A DNA stretch of 64,000 nt from Legionella massiliensis (lineage in GTDB: Bacteria > Pseudomonadota > Gammaproteobacteria > Legionellales > Legionellaceae). The translations under genes and the position numbers were made by a program. The notes under the pieces are model-generated. The model was not told where the DNA came from, made no database searches, and was given only the letters and a program-made list of their open reading frames with translations. Each line of letters starts with the position of its first letter. Within the stretch, counting starts at the first letter, position 1. The stretch spans positions 558,001 to 622,000 of the forward strand of contig NZ_CCVW01000004.1 of NCBI RefSeq assembly GCF_000756815.1, given 5' to 3'. Positions 26,773-36,040 of the stretch are shown piece after piece.

Positions 26773-27501
26773 TTAAATTTGTGCTCGACCGCCATCAACA
26801 AATAATTCGATACCAGTAACAAAACTTGAGTCATCCGAGGCTAGAAAAAGGGCCGCATTGGCGACTTCATCAGAGTTCCCCATACGCCCCATCGGAATGG
26901 TAGAAACAAGCCTATCAATAGCATCGGCAGGTATGTTTTTTAAGATTGGTGTATTGATTGGCCCGGGACTGATGGTATTGACACGAATACCTCTATTTTT
27001 GAGGTCAGTGGTCCATGTGCGGGCGAAGGAGCGTACAGCTGCCTTAGTTGCCCCATAAACACTTGAGCCTGGGCTTCCTTTAACGCCTGCTACAGAACCT
27101 ATGAGAATAATGGAACTATTATCATTAAGTAGCGGTAAAGCCTTTTGCACAGTAAATAGTAAACCCTTGACGTTAGTATTGAATAATGTGTCAAAATGCT
27201 CCTCTGTGATATCTTCCAAAGAAGCAAATTCTGCGGCACCCGCGTTAGCAACAATAATATCAATTTTTCCTTTTGCCTTGACGGTATTGTAAAAGCTATC
27301 AAGATCAGCAAGCTTGGTAACATCTCCCTGAAAGCCAGAAACGTTTTTACCGATAGCGTTCACGGCATCATCGAGTTCTTTCTGGCGTCGTCCCGTAATG
27401 AAAACATAAGCCCCTTCATTGACGAAGAGTTTTGCTGTTGCCAGTCCTATCCCCGAAGTGCCGCCAGTAATGATTGCGATTTTTTCATGCAATTTACCCA
27501 T
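26773..27501 (-). CDS. Short-chain dehydrogenase/reductase
   Basis: 242 residues from the ATG at 27501, which has AGGAG 8 nt upstream. Classical [23 protein letters not shown] binds the cofactor, NAG stabilises the sheet, and the catalytic Ser...YxxxK lies in [20 protein letters not shown]. The C-terminal [13 protein letters not shown] is typical of FabG-like enzymes. The substrate cannot be told from sequence. The GRRQKE segment after strand 2 favours NADP(H). It is followed at 168 bp upstream by a Nudix gene on the same strand. Confidence 0.9.
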   Translation of the reverse strand: MGKLHEKIAIITGGTSGIGLATAKLFVNEGAYVFITGRRQKELDDAVNAIGKNVSGFQGDVTKLADLDSFYNTVKAKGKIDIIVANAGAAEFASLEDITEEHFDTLFNTNVKGLLFTVQKALPLLNDNSSIILIGSVAGVKGSPGSSVYGATKAAVRSFARTWTTDLKNRGIRVNTISPGPINTPILKNIPADAIDRLVSTIPMGRMGNSDEVANAALFLASDDSSFVTGIELFVDGGRAQI

Positions 27502-27669
27502 GATAGTTTCTCCTGAGCCATGTTTGTCTATTTCTCTATACGTTATCAAAGCCGTTCGGGCTGAGGAGGCCTTTAGGCCGTCTCGAAGCCTTGTTCGCTG
27601 CATCCAGGCTACTTTCTTTCTGACTAAAACCCTTGGGTCAAGCCGTAGAGATTCGGAATAAATTAAATC

Positions 27670-28290
27670 TTAATCAAATTCAGTATCTTGCGGCTTAGAT
27701 ACTAGTTCATAAAGCCGCTGAATTTGTTTTTCAGTAATGCGATTGAGTGATAAAGGGGGTAAATCATGGATATCGAAAAAATCAATCTCAGAAATTTCTA
27801 AATTTTCCTTTGCATCCCCAGCAATAATTTGGCAATGAAAAACGCATTTATAGATATGTGGCCACTGCAAAGGATGATCATGCTTAAGGATATCCCAAAA
27901 TGCGAGTAACTTGGTGGCGGAAACATCAAAACCTGTTTCCTCCTTTGTTTCTCTTATAATGGTTTCAGAAGGGGACTCATTGACATCAGCCCATCCGCCA
28001 GGAAGAGACCATAAACCGTCAGTTCTTTCTTTTACAAGCAAGACCTTTTCTTTATGGAGAATAAACGCGCGGACATCAACCTTGGGGGTTGTATAACCCT
28101 TTTCCAAGGTAAAGCGTTCGAGGATTTCTTCCACTGTATTTTCAGCATGATCAGCAGCAATCTCGGCAGCAATCGCCCTAAGTCGCACATACCTCTCTAT
28201 ATCATATTCATTCGTGGTATAGCTGAGGCCTGCCTGGGCGATTGCTTGGATTTCCGAGATCCATTTTAGCCATTTATAGTCATTAGCCAT
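27670..28290 (-). CDS. Nudix hydrolase with N-terminal Nudix_N domain
   Basis: 206 residues. The first 65 (LKWISEIQAIAQAGLSYTTN, YDIERYVRLRAIAAEI) match the Nudix_N extension found in YjhB-type enzymes. The Nudix box follows: GGWADVNESPSETIIRETKE and ETGF. Related enzymes hydrolyse ADP-ribose or CDP-choline-like substrates; I cannot choose among them. It starts 3 nt after the secreted Cys-rich gene, so the two are co-transcribed. Confidence 0.88.
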   Translation of the reverse strand: MANDYKWLKWISEIQAIAQAGLSYTTNEYDIERYVRLRAIAAEIAADHAENTVEEILERFTLEKGYTTPKVDVRAFILHKEKVLLVKERTDGLWSLPGGWADVNESPSETIIRETKEETGFDVSATKLLAFWDILKHDHPLQWPHIYKCVFHCQIIAGDAKENLEISEIDFFDIHDLPPLSLNRITEKQIQRLYELVSKPQDTEFD

Positions 28291-28293
28291 GGC

Positions 28294-28827
28294 TTAGTTT
28301 TTATTTAATACCTTAATTGGAAAGGGTTGCAGCGTTTTCTGAGTTTTTAAGAAGTCAGTAATTTGCTGGCTTTGTTGTACAGTAGCCGATGAAATTATGC
28401 CGGTAGTACAAACTTTGGGGCTATATTGTTTGGCAACAATGACGTAGTCACCCATGTTTTTGGCAATTGTACAAGCACAGGATGCCTTTGTTGGGTCTTT
28501 TTTATCAACAATACAAGGCTTATCAAGACACCATGCCCAAGGCCTGCTATTTGAGCATCTAACATATTGTTTGATTGGATAATAGCGTGAATAAACCACT
28601 TCACCTTCTTTAGTTTGTTTGGCTCCCTTACATCGTGATGCGCCAACAGAATAGCCGTCATGAACGCTACAGTTACAGGAAACTAAATCTTTTTTCCCTG
28701 GAACAGGCTTACAGGCTGCTGTAGTACATAAGGCGTATTTACTTTTGCAGTTATAAAAGGCAGAGGCGAAAACGGAGGGGTTATAGAGCATGAATGTAGC
28801 AATGAACATAAGACATAATTTTTTCAT
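28294..28827 (-). CDS. Secreted cysteine-rich protein with two Cys repeats
   Basis: 177 residues. MKKLCLMFIATFMLYNPSVF then ASA is a good Sec signal peptide with cleavage near residue 22. The mature part holds two related units: CTTAACKPVPGKKDLVSCNC ending in SRC, and WCLDKPCIVDKKDPTKASCAC ending in KVC. Each unit has the pattern C-x(3-4)-C-x(11)-C-x-C, suggesting two small disulfide-bonded modules in the periplasm or outside the cell. I recognise no family and no enzyme motif. It is first in an operon with the Nudix gene. Confidence 0.7.
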   Translation of the reverse strand: MKKLCLMFIATFMLYNPSVFASAFYNCKSKYALCTTAACKPVPGKKDLVSCNCSVHDGYSVGASRCKGAKQTKEGEVVYSRYYPIKQYVRCSNSRPWAWCLDKPCIVDKKDPTKASCACTIAKNMGDYVIVAKQYSPKVCTTGIISSATVQQSQQITDFLKTQKTLQPFPIKVLNKN

Positions 28828-29255
28828 TTTGACTTTCCCTGTTTTAGTAAAATTATTTCGGAACTAAGCATAACAGAAAGTTTATAACAAGAGATAGGGC
28901 TCAAAGCGACTAGCAAACCAGGGCGCGAAGCTCTGAACCTTGGATTGCTTCACTGCGTTCTCAATGACGGTATGTGACCTAGAACTAAAACACTTATCTC
29001 TTGAGGCATTCTAATATCCTATTCTTAAGGTTAAAAAATCATCTTGTGTTGTAATGTTTCCAACAAGCTCAAAATGAAATTCAAACAATTTTAATACCTT
29101 AGGATTAAAAAGCGTTAGACTGACTACGTATATTGGGAAGTTATAGGGCTTTTTATATAGGGATCTGCTAAATAGCGAATTGTTTAGTCGTTTTTTTCAA
29201 TGGCTGACGTTATATTACGAAGACTTAGTCTAAAAATTGAAGCTTTGGAGTGTTT
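28828..29255. other. Intergenic region without a supported gene
   Basis: 428 bp between divergent genes. It contains a partial copy of the GGATTGCTTC...CAATGACGG repeat near 28945-28972. A 55-codon open stretch on the minus strand (29011-29178) has no usable start. Nothing else is clear. Confidence 0.4.
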
Positions 29256-30128
29256 ATGAAAATGAGGTCTCATAACCTGTTGACTTGGGTTCCGCATTTG
29301 TTCTTGTTTTATAAGGAAAAAGTATTCCGCAAATTAATGCCAATCATGATCATCTTAGCTGCTTATGAGATTGTGGTAGCCTATTTTTTCCCACATGCAA
29401 CTCGCTATAATCTTGGGCAATTCCATTTAATTTTCAGCTTTATTTTAACAATCGTTATCAGCTTTAGGGTTAATACAAGCTTTGCCAGGTGGTGGGAGGG
29501 GCGTATTTTATGGGGTTCCATCGTTAATAATTGCCGCAACCTGGGATTAAAGTTTGAAACCTTTATCGGTTTGGAACAACAGCCCGTTTTTTTTCTTTTA
29601 TTAAAAGAGTTACCCATAATGATCAAAGCCAGCCTGCGGGGCGAGAGCAAGGCAATCAGTGCAATATTAGAGCGTTTGCACATCAAAGAGCAGGGCACGC
29701 AACATCCCGTGCTTTTAATCGTTAAGCCAATGTATGCGATTATTAATCAATTGCGAGACGAAGAAAAACTTCGTTTCGAGCAATACATGGTACTGGATAG
29801 CCATCTGGTTAATTTAATTGATATGCTTGGTGGTTGTGAGCGAATTAATAATACCCATGTGCCACCTGCTTTTGCCTTCTTTGTTAAACAAGCTTTACTC
29901 TTCTACGCCCTGATGTTTCCCTTTGGCTGGATTGAGACCTTTGGCTTTTTAGTCATCCCAATGATGCTGATGATTATTTATATCCTGCTGGGCTTAGAAA
30001 TCTTGTCTGAAGAGTTAGAGGAACCCTTTGGTAAGGATGATAATGATTTGCCGTTGACGACTATTTCTAAGAATATCGTGCGTAATATCGAGCAAATCAG
30101 CCGGAAACAGGATTTAAATTTGGACTAG
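29256..30128 (+). CDS. Bestrophin-like (UPF0187/YneE) membrane channel
   Basis: 290 residues. The start is the ATG at 29256, 5 nt after GGAG. Four hydrophobic segments are visible: near 25-45 (LMPIMIILAAYEIVVAYFF), 55-75, and two C-terminal ones (ALLFYALMFPFGWIETFGFL, VIPMMLMIIYILLGLEIL). The family signature FRVNTSFARWWEGRILWGSI and the C-terminal EELEEPFGKDDNDLPL place it in the bestrophin/YneE family. Bacterial members form pentameric ion channels; anion or cation preference differs. It appears monocistronic. Confidence 0.88.
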   Translation: MKMRSHNLLTWVPHLFLFYKEKVFRKLMPIMIILAAYEIVVAYFFPHATRYNLGQFHLIFSFILTIVISFRVNTSFARWWEGRILWGSIVNNCRNLGLKFETFIGLEQQPVFFLLLKELPIMIKASLRGESKAISAILERLHIKEQGTQHPVLLIVKPMYAIINQLRDEEKLRFEQYMVLDSHLVNLIDMLGGCERINNTHVPPAFAFFVKQALLFYALMFPFGWIETFGFLVIPMMLMIIYILLGLEILSEELEEPFGKDDNDLPLTTISKNIVRNIEQISRKQDLNLD

Positions 30129-30169
30129 CCTTGAAATTTGTTATTGGGAACCGCATATACTCAATTACT

Positions 30170-30304
30170 CACCGCCATTAAGTTAAGGGCAGTTGTCATT
30201 CCCGCGAAGGCGGGAAACCATCTCTACATTAGCACTGTGCTTAGCTAGAAATAGTTTCCCGTCTTCGCGGGAATGACAAAACCTTCCTTAACTTAATGGC
30301 AGTG
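30170..30304. repeat. MITE-like element, family B copy 4
   Basis: 135 bp with ends CACCGCCATTAAGTTAAGGG and CCTTAACTTAATGGCAGTG around GTCATTCCCGCGAAGGCGGG and its complement. The flanks ACTCAATTACT (30159-30169) and ACCCAAACACT (30305-30315) agree at 8 of 11 positions, a degenerate target duplication. It occupies the gap upstream of htpG. Confidence 0.82.
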
Positions 30305-30362
30305 ACCCAAACACTACGTTAAGTAGCTTATTTTGAATTTATTGCCTAAGGGGGACTTATAA

Positions 30363-32228
30363 ATGTCGGCAAAGCAACAAACCATGGGATTTCAAACTGA
30401 AGTTAAACAAATGCTGCACCTCGTTGTTCATTCGCTTTACTCCAACAAGGAAATATTCCTACGAGAGCTGATTTCTAACGCCTCTGATGCCTTGGATAAA
30501 CTTCGCTTTTTAGCCCTGGCTAATGCATCCCTATATGAGGGGGATTCAAATCTTCATATCACTGTTGAATATAATGAAAAACTCAAAACGCTTACTATCA
30601 AAGATAATGGTATCGGTTTAAGTTGGGATGAAGCAGTTGAAAACCTAGGAACTATTGCTAAATCTGGAACTAAAGAATTTCTAAGCCACATGACTGGCGA
30701 ATCAGCCAAAGACTCTCATTTGATCGGGCAGTTTGGTGTCGGTTTTTATTCTTCCTTTATTGTTGCTGACAAAGTAACACTTAAGAGCCGTCGTGCTGGG
30801 CTAAGTGCTGATCAAGGGATTGTTTGGGAATCTACTGGTGATGGTGAATTTACTATCGCCCAAGAAAATAGAGCTGAACGTGGTACCGAAGTTATCTTAC
30901 ATTTGAAGAAAGATGAAGAAGAGTTTTTAAATGATTGGCGTCTTCGTCAAGTGATTAGCAAATACTCTGATCATATCTGCTGGCCTATCGAAATGAAGAA
31001 AAAGGCAGAGGATGATAAGGAGTCTAATGAGTTTGAAACGGTCAACAAAGCTACAGCCCTTTGGACTTTGCAAAAATCAGAGATAAGTGACGAAGAATAC
31101 AAAGAGTTGTACAAACATATTTCTCATGATTATCAAGATCCGCTAATTTGGTCACATAATCATGTTGAGGGTAAACAAGACTATATTAGCTTACTTTATA
31201 TTCCATCACACGCTCCTTTCGATATGTGGCAGCAAGAGACCAAGCATGGCCTCAAGCTCTATGTTAAGCGCGTGTTTATTATGGATGATGCCGTACAGTT
31301 TTTACCGCGTTATCTGCGTTTTGTAAAAGGGATAGTGGATGCCAGCGATCTGCCATTGAACGTATCGCGTGAAATTCTTCAGGACAATAAACTAGTCGAT
31401 GCTATCAGAACTGCTTGCACAAAACGCATTCTAACCATGCTAGAAAAGCTGAGCACCCAGGATGTTGAAGCCTATCAACAGTTCTGGACTGAATTCGGTT
31501 TGGTACTCAAAGAGGGGCCAGTTGAGGATTTTGCCAATAAGGAAACTATTGCCAAATTGCTACGTTTTGCGACTTCTTTAAGTGATTCTGAAAAGCAGAC
31601 TGTTTCACTAGCTGACTATATCTCTCGCATGAAAGAGGGGCAGGATAAGATCTATTACATTACTGCCTCAAGCTATAACGCAGCTAAAAATAGCCCTCAT
31701 CTTGAAATATTCAGGAAAAAAGGTATCGAAGTGTTATTGCTTAGCGATCGAATTGATGAATGGTTAGTTGGTTATCTGAGTGAGTTTGAAGGCAAAAAGC
31801 TGCAATCCATTTCTAAAGGTAAGATTGATCTTGGCGACGAAGAGCCTCAAACCAAAGAGGAAGAAAAAACGCTGGAGCCAATGCTTAAGCAGATTAAAGA
31901 TGTTCTTGGTGAAAAGATTAAAGAGGTGCAATTTACTCACCGCTTAACTAGCTCACCAGCCTGCATTGTTGCCGCTGAAGATGATATGGGACTTGAGATG
32001 CAACGTATTCTGCAATCTGCTGGACAACAAGTGCCACTGACTAAGCCTGTATTTGAGATTAATCCTGAGCATGCATTGATCAAGCGCCTGCATGGTATTA
32101 CCGATGATGGTCGCTTTGGTGAATGGGTCGTTATGCTGTTTGAACAAGCGGTCTTGGCAGAAGGCGGACAATTGGATAACCCCGCTGATTTTGTTAACCG
32201 TGTTAATAAGTTGTTGTTGGAAGCCTAA
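30363..32228 (+). CDS. htpG: Molecular chaperone HtpG (bacterial Hsp90)
   Basis: 621 residues. The N-terminal GHKL ATPase domain begins [20 protein letters not shown] with [20 protein letters not shown], then DNGIGL and [11 protein letters not shown] (nucleotide-lid motifs). The middle domain has RRVFI-type [20 protein letters not shown] and [12 protein letters not shown]. The C-terminal dimerisation domain ends without the eukaryotic MEEVD tail. It is an ATP-dependent chaperone of the cytosol. The RBS is AAGGGGG, 8 nt from the ATG. A hairpin at 32240-32284 probably ends its transcript. Confidence 0.97.
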   Translation: MSAKQQTMGFQTEVKQMLHLVVHSLYSNKEIFLRELISNASDALDKLRFLALANASLYEGDSNLHITVEYNEKLKTLTIKDNGIGLSWDEAVENLGTIAKSGTKEFLSHMTGESAKDSHLIGQFGVGFYSSFIVADKVTLKSRRAGLSADQGIVWESTGDGEFTIAQENRAERGTEVILHLKKDEEEFLNDWRLRQVISKYSDHICWPIEMKKKAEDDKESNEFETVNKATALWTLQKSEISDEEYKELYKHISHDYQDPLIWSHNHVEGKQDYISLLYIPSHAPFDMWQQETKHGLKLYVKRVFIMDDAVQFLPRYLRFVKGIVDASDLPLNVSREILQDNKLVDAIRTACTKRILTMLEKLSTQDVEAYQQFWTEFGLVLKEGPVEDFANKETIAKLLRFATSLSDSEKQTVSLADYISRMKEGQDKIYYITASSYNAAKNSPHLEIFRKKGIEVLLLSDRIDEWLVGYLSEFEGKKLQSISKGKIDLGDEEPQTKEEEKTLEPMLKQIKDVLGEKIKEVQFTHRLTSSPACIVAAEDDMGLEMQRILQSAGQQVPLTKPVFEINPEHALIKRLHGITDDGRFGEWVVMLFEQAVLAEGGQLDNPADFVNRVNKLLLEA

Positions 32229-32239
32229 AAATCTCCGAT

Positions 32240-32284
32240 AGCTGTCATTGCTCCGAACTCTGGATTGCTTCATTGCAATGACAG
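32240..32284. terminator. Inverted repeat after htpG, short form of the family C palindrome
   Basis: GCTGTCATTGCTCCGAACTC is followed by the complementary GGATTGCTTCATTGCAATGACAGC. The outer arms GCTGTCATTGC/GCAATGACAGC pair perfectly. There is no T-run, so it is a repeat-derived hairpin that may stop transcription. Confidence 0.5.
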
Positions 32285-32370
32285 CATATTCTCCTAAGCT
32301 ATTACCTCAAAACCCCTCAGATCTATTTTAAATACCCTTGCGATAAAATCAAATAATAAGCCATGTGCTC

Positions 32371-32376
32371 TATAAT
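32371..32376 (+). promoter_or_regulatory. -10 element TATAAT upstream of ankX
   Basis: A perfect TATAAT lies only 9 nt before the first ATG (32385). Transcription from it would start almost at that ATG. This favours the second in-frame ATG (32409), which has TTAGAG upstream as a weak RBS. No good -35 is seen. Confidence 0.4.
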
Positions 32377-32384
32377 TTCACTAG

Positions 32385-35204
32385 ATGGTCAAATTTAGAG
32401 ATTGTGCCATGCCGCAATTACCAGGTTTATCCTTCCTTAAATCTTACCCAAAAGAAGAACTCTGGAGGTTATTTGTCGATGGGAGTTTTTGGGCAAAACA
32501 AGAGGGCTGGCGAGGCTATGAATCAAGAGAAGCTGGTTCCATAAATGCAGCCTTAGAGAGCTTATGTTCCAGTGCTCTGGACGTTGAAGACGATTTTGAA
32601 TTAACAGTTGATTTTATAAAAAGTATTCATAGAAAGTGTAGCCGGAACGTAAAAGGCTTAGAAGAGATTGCACCTGGGGAGGTGCGGGCTGGACAGGTTG
32701 TGTATTTTGCTGTTCCGACAGAACGTGCATCCATTAAGGGTATAGAAGAATTCTTAGGTCTTGGGTTTCTTGCTGAGGGAAGGGCTGCATTTAACTTTAT
32801 AGAGCGAACGCCAAGCAATCCGGGACCAATTCCCGACAGATACATAATGAATATCCCGGCCGATCGAATTTCTGAAATTGCCGCAGAAACCTACAAAGAG
32901 ATGCATAAGCGCGGTTTTAATATAGCTAGTGTTGGCTTTCATGCCCCAAGGCAGAATGAGGAAGCTTATTTAGAGGCAATTACCGAATCTTATAACCGAG
33001 AAATTAAAGCCGCTCAAACTATAGACGAGAAAATTTTTGTAATTGCCAAACATATTCGTCAATACGAAGTACTTCACCCTTTTATGGATGCTAATGGCAG
33101 AACCTTTGCAAATAATTTGTTAAATATCTTGCTCATGCAACATGGTTTACCGCCGGCAACTTTTTACGAGCCTAATGTCTTTGATTTATATAGCGCTGAG
33201 GAGCTTGTTGAGGTTATCAAAGAGGGCATGTCTAATACACTTACAATTATCAACTCTAAAGAAGGGGATATTTCTTTATATGGCTATCGTTCAAGCACAG
33301 CAGACAGAGAGCAATACATAGCTAACTTGAATAGCCCCTCTCTCCGATTAATTCAGCAGGATATTGCCCCGGCGACTCCAGGCCAACTAACTGAGGCTCA
33401 GACGCTTGTCAGCTCATCTTTTCAGGAAAGTCACCCGCTTCATCATGCAGCGATATATCGTCATGAGGCAGGTGAGCTAGAGCAACTGATAACTGAGAAT
33501 CCAGAACAGATAAATCTGCGTATAGAGCAAGGAGCTCCTCCTGTTTATGTGGGTAAAACACCCCTGCATTTGGCTATTATGATGCGCAATTCATCGATGC
33601 TTGAGCGACTAATTTATGATCATCATGTTGATTTATCCGTTCAAGACTACAGTGCAAAGACAGTTCTTCATTACGCCGCCGAGAGTGGCGATATAGAACT
33701 GTTCAAGAAAGTCTTACATGCTGTCTCGCTGCGAGAAGATGCTGTCTCTATTCTAAATAGCAAAGACTACCAAGGAAAAACACCTCTGCACTATGCCGCC
33801 GAGTCTAATGATCCAAGAATTGCAGCGATTTTAGCAAACACCAAACAAATCCAAATGAATGAATTAGATATAAATGGCAACTCTGCCCTGACTTTGGCAT
33901 ACAAGGCTAATAAATTAGAGACCTTTTACGACTTATTAACCCCGGAAGCTGCTATCAGCGAGGAGCTTATAAGGGAAATCGTGCAACGCAAAGACCATGA
34001 AGCCTTCGAAAGAATTGTTGAAACAGTGCCCAGTATTCTTAAAGATGTAAAGGCCTTTGAAAGCGCGATTATGCTTGCAAACATAAGTATTGTGGAAAAA
34101 TTCTTGAATAATGGAATAGATGTAAATATTGTAATTGACAAGGGTGGTGCTACTGGCCTAATGAGAGCGCTACAGCAAGGTAATGCAGACATGGTAAGGT
34201 ATCTGCTGGAAAAAGGGGCGAGTACAACCTTAATAAGTTCGGTATATGGCTCATGTATCGACTATCTTTGTTTTGGATTCGCAGCCAACCGAAACTCCCT
34301 GGCAGCAATATTGCTAGAAGCTGATAGTGATCTTGCCAACAGGCCATGTAAGAACAACATACCTCCTATTTTTAGAGTCTTAGCTAATTTTGATTTTGGT
34401 GTCGGGCGAATGTTATTAGACAGAGAAGCAAGAGGTATCGATCATCTGGATGACAAAGGAAAAAATGTTTTACATTACGCGATGTTCTCTAATGATTTAA
34501 GCCTGATAAACGATCTTATACAAAGAAACCCGGGAATGCTTCATCAACGAAATTCCGATGGCCAAAACCCATTTCATTTTGCTCTTAGCGGTAGATCTGT
34601 GCGCTCATTGTCAGAGACTGAGGCTATTCAACTGAGTGAAATTGTTATCAATGCAAAGGTTGACTTGAATGCCAAAGATAGCAATGGACGGACGATATTA
34701 GACTGGGCTTTAGAATACAATTATTGCCAGTTAAGCGCCAAGCTGATGCAGGCAGGTGCACAGACCAATACGGTGGCACTAGAGGAGTTTCTTAAAAACA
34801 CAATAGTAAATGATCCAACAGCCTTTACAGCTCAACTGATGGGACAACTAAGTAGGGATCCTTTAGCAGCTATGGGGCAGCTTAATGATTTATACCTAAG
34901 CATAGTTAACAATAAGGTTGAAATCGCGAGGCCGCCGAAGTCGCAATCGAGTAGTCTTTTTGGTATTAGTTTTAGTTTTTTTAAACCCAGCGCGCAAGTT
35001 AGTGCACAGGACACCGTTTTATCCCTAATAAAGCAACTTTATAATAGGATGCATACTCATGCACAGGCTCGTGCTGATAGGCATGTAGCGCCGGCTGAAG
35101 CAAAATCGGCTTATTTAGAGCTTACTAGAAATCATGCTATTTCCAATGAAGTGAGGGCGCCAGCTACGTCAGCGGCCTCTAGTGTAAGAGCTGGTAGATC
35201 CTGA
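32385..35204 (+). CDS. ankX: AnkX orthologue: Fic-domain phosphocholine transferase with ankyrin repeats
   Basis: 939 residues, like L. pneumophila AnkX (Lpg0695, about 949). The N-terminus (LPGLSFLKSYPKEELWRLFV, GWRGYESREAGSINAALESL) follows AnkX almost residue by residue. The Fic motif is HPFMDANGRTFANNLLNILL (catalytic His 231). It is followed by LPPATFYEPNVFDLYSAEEL and, from about residue 350, a series of ankyrin repeats (KTPLHLAI, KTVLHYAAESGD, KTPLHYAAESND, ATGLMRALQQGN, KNVLHYAMFSND, QNPFHFAL, RTILDWAL). AnkX uses CDP-choline to attach phosphocholine to host Rab1/Rab35. The true start may be the ATG at 32409. In L. pneumophila the antagonist lem3 is next door; no lem3-like gene is visible here. 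Upstream is htpG. Confidence 0.95.
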   Translation: MVKFRDCAMPQLPGLSFLKSYPKEELWRLFVDGSFWAKQEGWRGYESREAGSINAALESLCSSALDVEDDFELTVDFIKSIHRKCSRNVKGLEEIAPGEVRAGQVVYFAVPTERASIKGIEEFLGLGFLAEGRAAFNFIERTPSNPGPIPDRYIMNIPADRISEIAAETYKEMHKRGFNIASVGFHAPRQNEEAYLEAITESYNREIKAAQTIDEKIFVIAKHIRQYEVLHPFMDANGRTFANNLLNILLMQHGLPPATFYEPNVFDLYSAEELVEVIKEGMSNTLTIINSKEGDISLYGYRSSTADREQYIANLNSPSLRLIQQDIAPATPGQLTEAQTLVSSSFQESHPLHHAAIYRHEAGELEQLITENPEQINLRIEQGAPPVYVGKTPLHLAIMMRNSSMLERLIYDHHVDLSVQDYSAKTVLHYAAESGDIELFKKVLHAVSLREDAVSILNSKDYQGKTPLHYAAESNDPRIAAILANTKQIQMNELDINGNSALTLAYKANKLETFYDLLTPEAAISEELIREIVQRKDHEAFERIVETVPSILKDVKAFESAIMLANISIVEKFLNNGIDVNIVIDKGGATGLMRALQQGNADMVRYLLEKGASTTLISSVYGSCIDYLCFGFAANRNSLAAILLEADSDLANRPCKNNIPPIFRVLANFDFGVGRMLLDREARGIDHLDDKGKNVLHYAMFSNDLSLINDLIQRNPGMLHQRNSDGQNPFHFALSGRSVRSLSETEAIQLSEIVINAKVDLNAKDSNGRTILDWALEYNYCQLSAKLMQAGAQTNTVALEEFLKNTIVNDPTAFTAQLMGQLSRDPLAAMGQLNDLYLSIVNNKVEIARPPKSQSSSLFGISFSFFKPSAQVSAQDTVLSLIKQLYNRMHTHAQARADRHVAPAEAKSAYLELTRNHAISNEVRAPATSAASSVRAGRS

Positions 35205-35330
35205 TAAGCAATCAATAAATGGCTACTCATAATTGGTATTGCCATTTCGGTGTTTACAATCGATTAACCGTTGCAGTCATCACAACCAGGAGTCAATTAG
35301 TTGGATGTCGACAGCTTTAAAGCAAAATTA

Positions 35331-35385
35331 GGCACCGTCAAGTTAACTTTTTATAACGTAAGGAAAGAGTTAACTTGACGGTGCC
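35331..35385. repeat. 55-bp element with perfect 18-bp inverted ends
   Basis: GGCACCGTCAAGTTAACT (35331-35348) and AGTTAACTTGACGGTGCC (35368-35385) are perfect inverted repeats around 19 bp. The ends resemble, but are not identical to, the family B ends (CACTGCC-TTAAGTTAA), so it may be a minimal relative. It lies between the 3' ends of ankX and the next minus-strand gene and could be a bidirectional terminator. Confidence 0.7.
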
Positions 35386-35407
35386 CTCGTCTTAGAGGCT
35401 AGCAGCT

Positions 35408-35647
35408 CTAGTCTTTTGCTTCACAAGTAATTTTAGTGCAATCACGACAGTTTTGGGCTGCAAATGCGAATGACTGTGCTGCAGAACCTTGAGTATTTGC
35501 CATTTTATCATCAGCGGCTTTATCTGCTGCGGCGTCGCTAGTGCTGGCATTAGTCGTACAAATCCATTTGGCACTTAAGTCGGTTACTGATGCAGTAAAG
35601 CCAACAGATGAGCCTAAGAGCAAAAAAATTACAATTAATTTCTTCAT
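35408..35647 (-). CDS. Small secreted protein, unknown
   Basis: 79 residues from the ATG at 35647, which follows AAGGAG at 5 nt. Signal peptide MKKLIVIFLLLGSSVGFTAS. The mature part (about 60 residues) is Ala- and Asp-rich (STSDAAADKAADDKMA) with four Cys: WICTTN, AAQNCRDCTKITCEAKD, of which the last three cluster at the end. The Cys cluster suggests disulfides in the periplasm. No family recognised. It lies in a cluster of small stress-type genes. Confidence 0.7.
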   Translation of the reverse strand: MKKLIVIFLLLGSSVGFTASVTDLSAKWICTTNASTSDAAADKAADDKMANTQGSAAQSFAFAAQNCRDCTKITCEAKD

Positions 35648-35673
35648 GACCACTCCTTAGTCTTTAGTAACGA

Positions 35674-35877
35674 TTAGTGTTTAATTTTGTCTTGAAAATC
35701 TTTGACCGCTTTTTCAGCCTCCTCTTTTGAATATCCATAATGCTTTTGGAGTTTTCCATAAATTTCTTGATGGGTTCCTTCAATGATTTTAAAATCATCG
35801 TCAGTTAATTTACCCCAAGTCTTTTTCATTTTCCCTTTGATTTCTTCCCATTTTCCTTCAAAGATATCTTGATTCAT
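35674..35877 (-). CDS. CsbD family stress protein
   Basis: 67 residues from the ATG at 35877, preceded by AAGGAGGATAAA (near-perfect RBS). The CsbD motifs are present: FEGKWEEIKGKMKKTWGKLT, DDDFKIIEGTHQEIYGKLQK and YGYSKEEAEKAV. The family forms a small helical protein induced by general stress in many bacteria; the function is unknown. The very strong RBS suggests abundant product. Confidence 0.92.
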   Translation of the reverse strand: MNQDIFEGKWEEIKGKMKKTWGKLTDDDFKIIEGTHQEIYGKLQKHYGYSKEEAEKAVKDFQDKIKH

Positions 35878-36008
35878 TTTATCCTCCTTGATAAATAATC
35901 TCTTTAAGCATAGTTTATGATGTTGAGTTTGCAAATATTAAAGTTGTTACAACAATTAGCTATCCAAGATCAACCCGGATTATTATTTCAGTATGTAATT
36001 CAAGAACG

Positions 36009-36036
36009 CAACCAGGGAGCGGGCGCTCCCTGGTTG
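36009..36036. terminator. Perfect GC-rich hairpin
   Basis: CAACCAGGGAGC and GCTCCCTGGTTG pair perfectly around GGGC. It lies just past the stop of the membrane protein gene (36041, minus strand), so it should end that transcript, although no T-run follows on that strand. Confidence 0.6.
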
Positions 36037-36040
36037 TATA

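Noticed and set aside
29011..29178. 55-codon open stretch on the minus strand (ends FLTLRIGY)
   Set aside because: It begins after a TGA with no ATG, GTG or TTG in a useful place. It could be a relic, but nothing identifies it.
35674..35934. Longer 86-residue version of the CsbD protein
   Set aside because: The near-perfect RBS AAGGAGGATAAA points to the ATG at 35877, and the CsbD family starts there.
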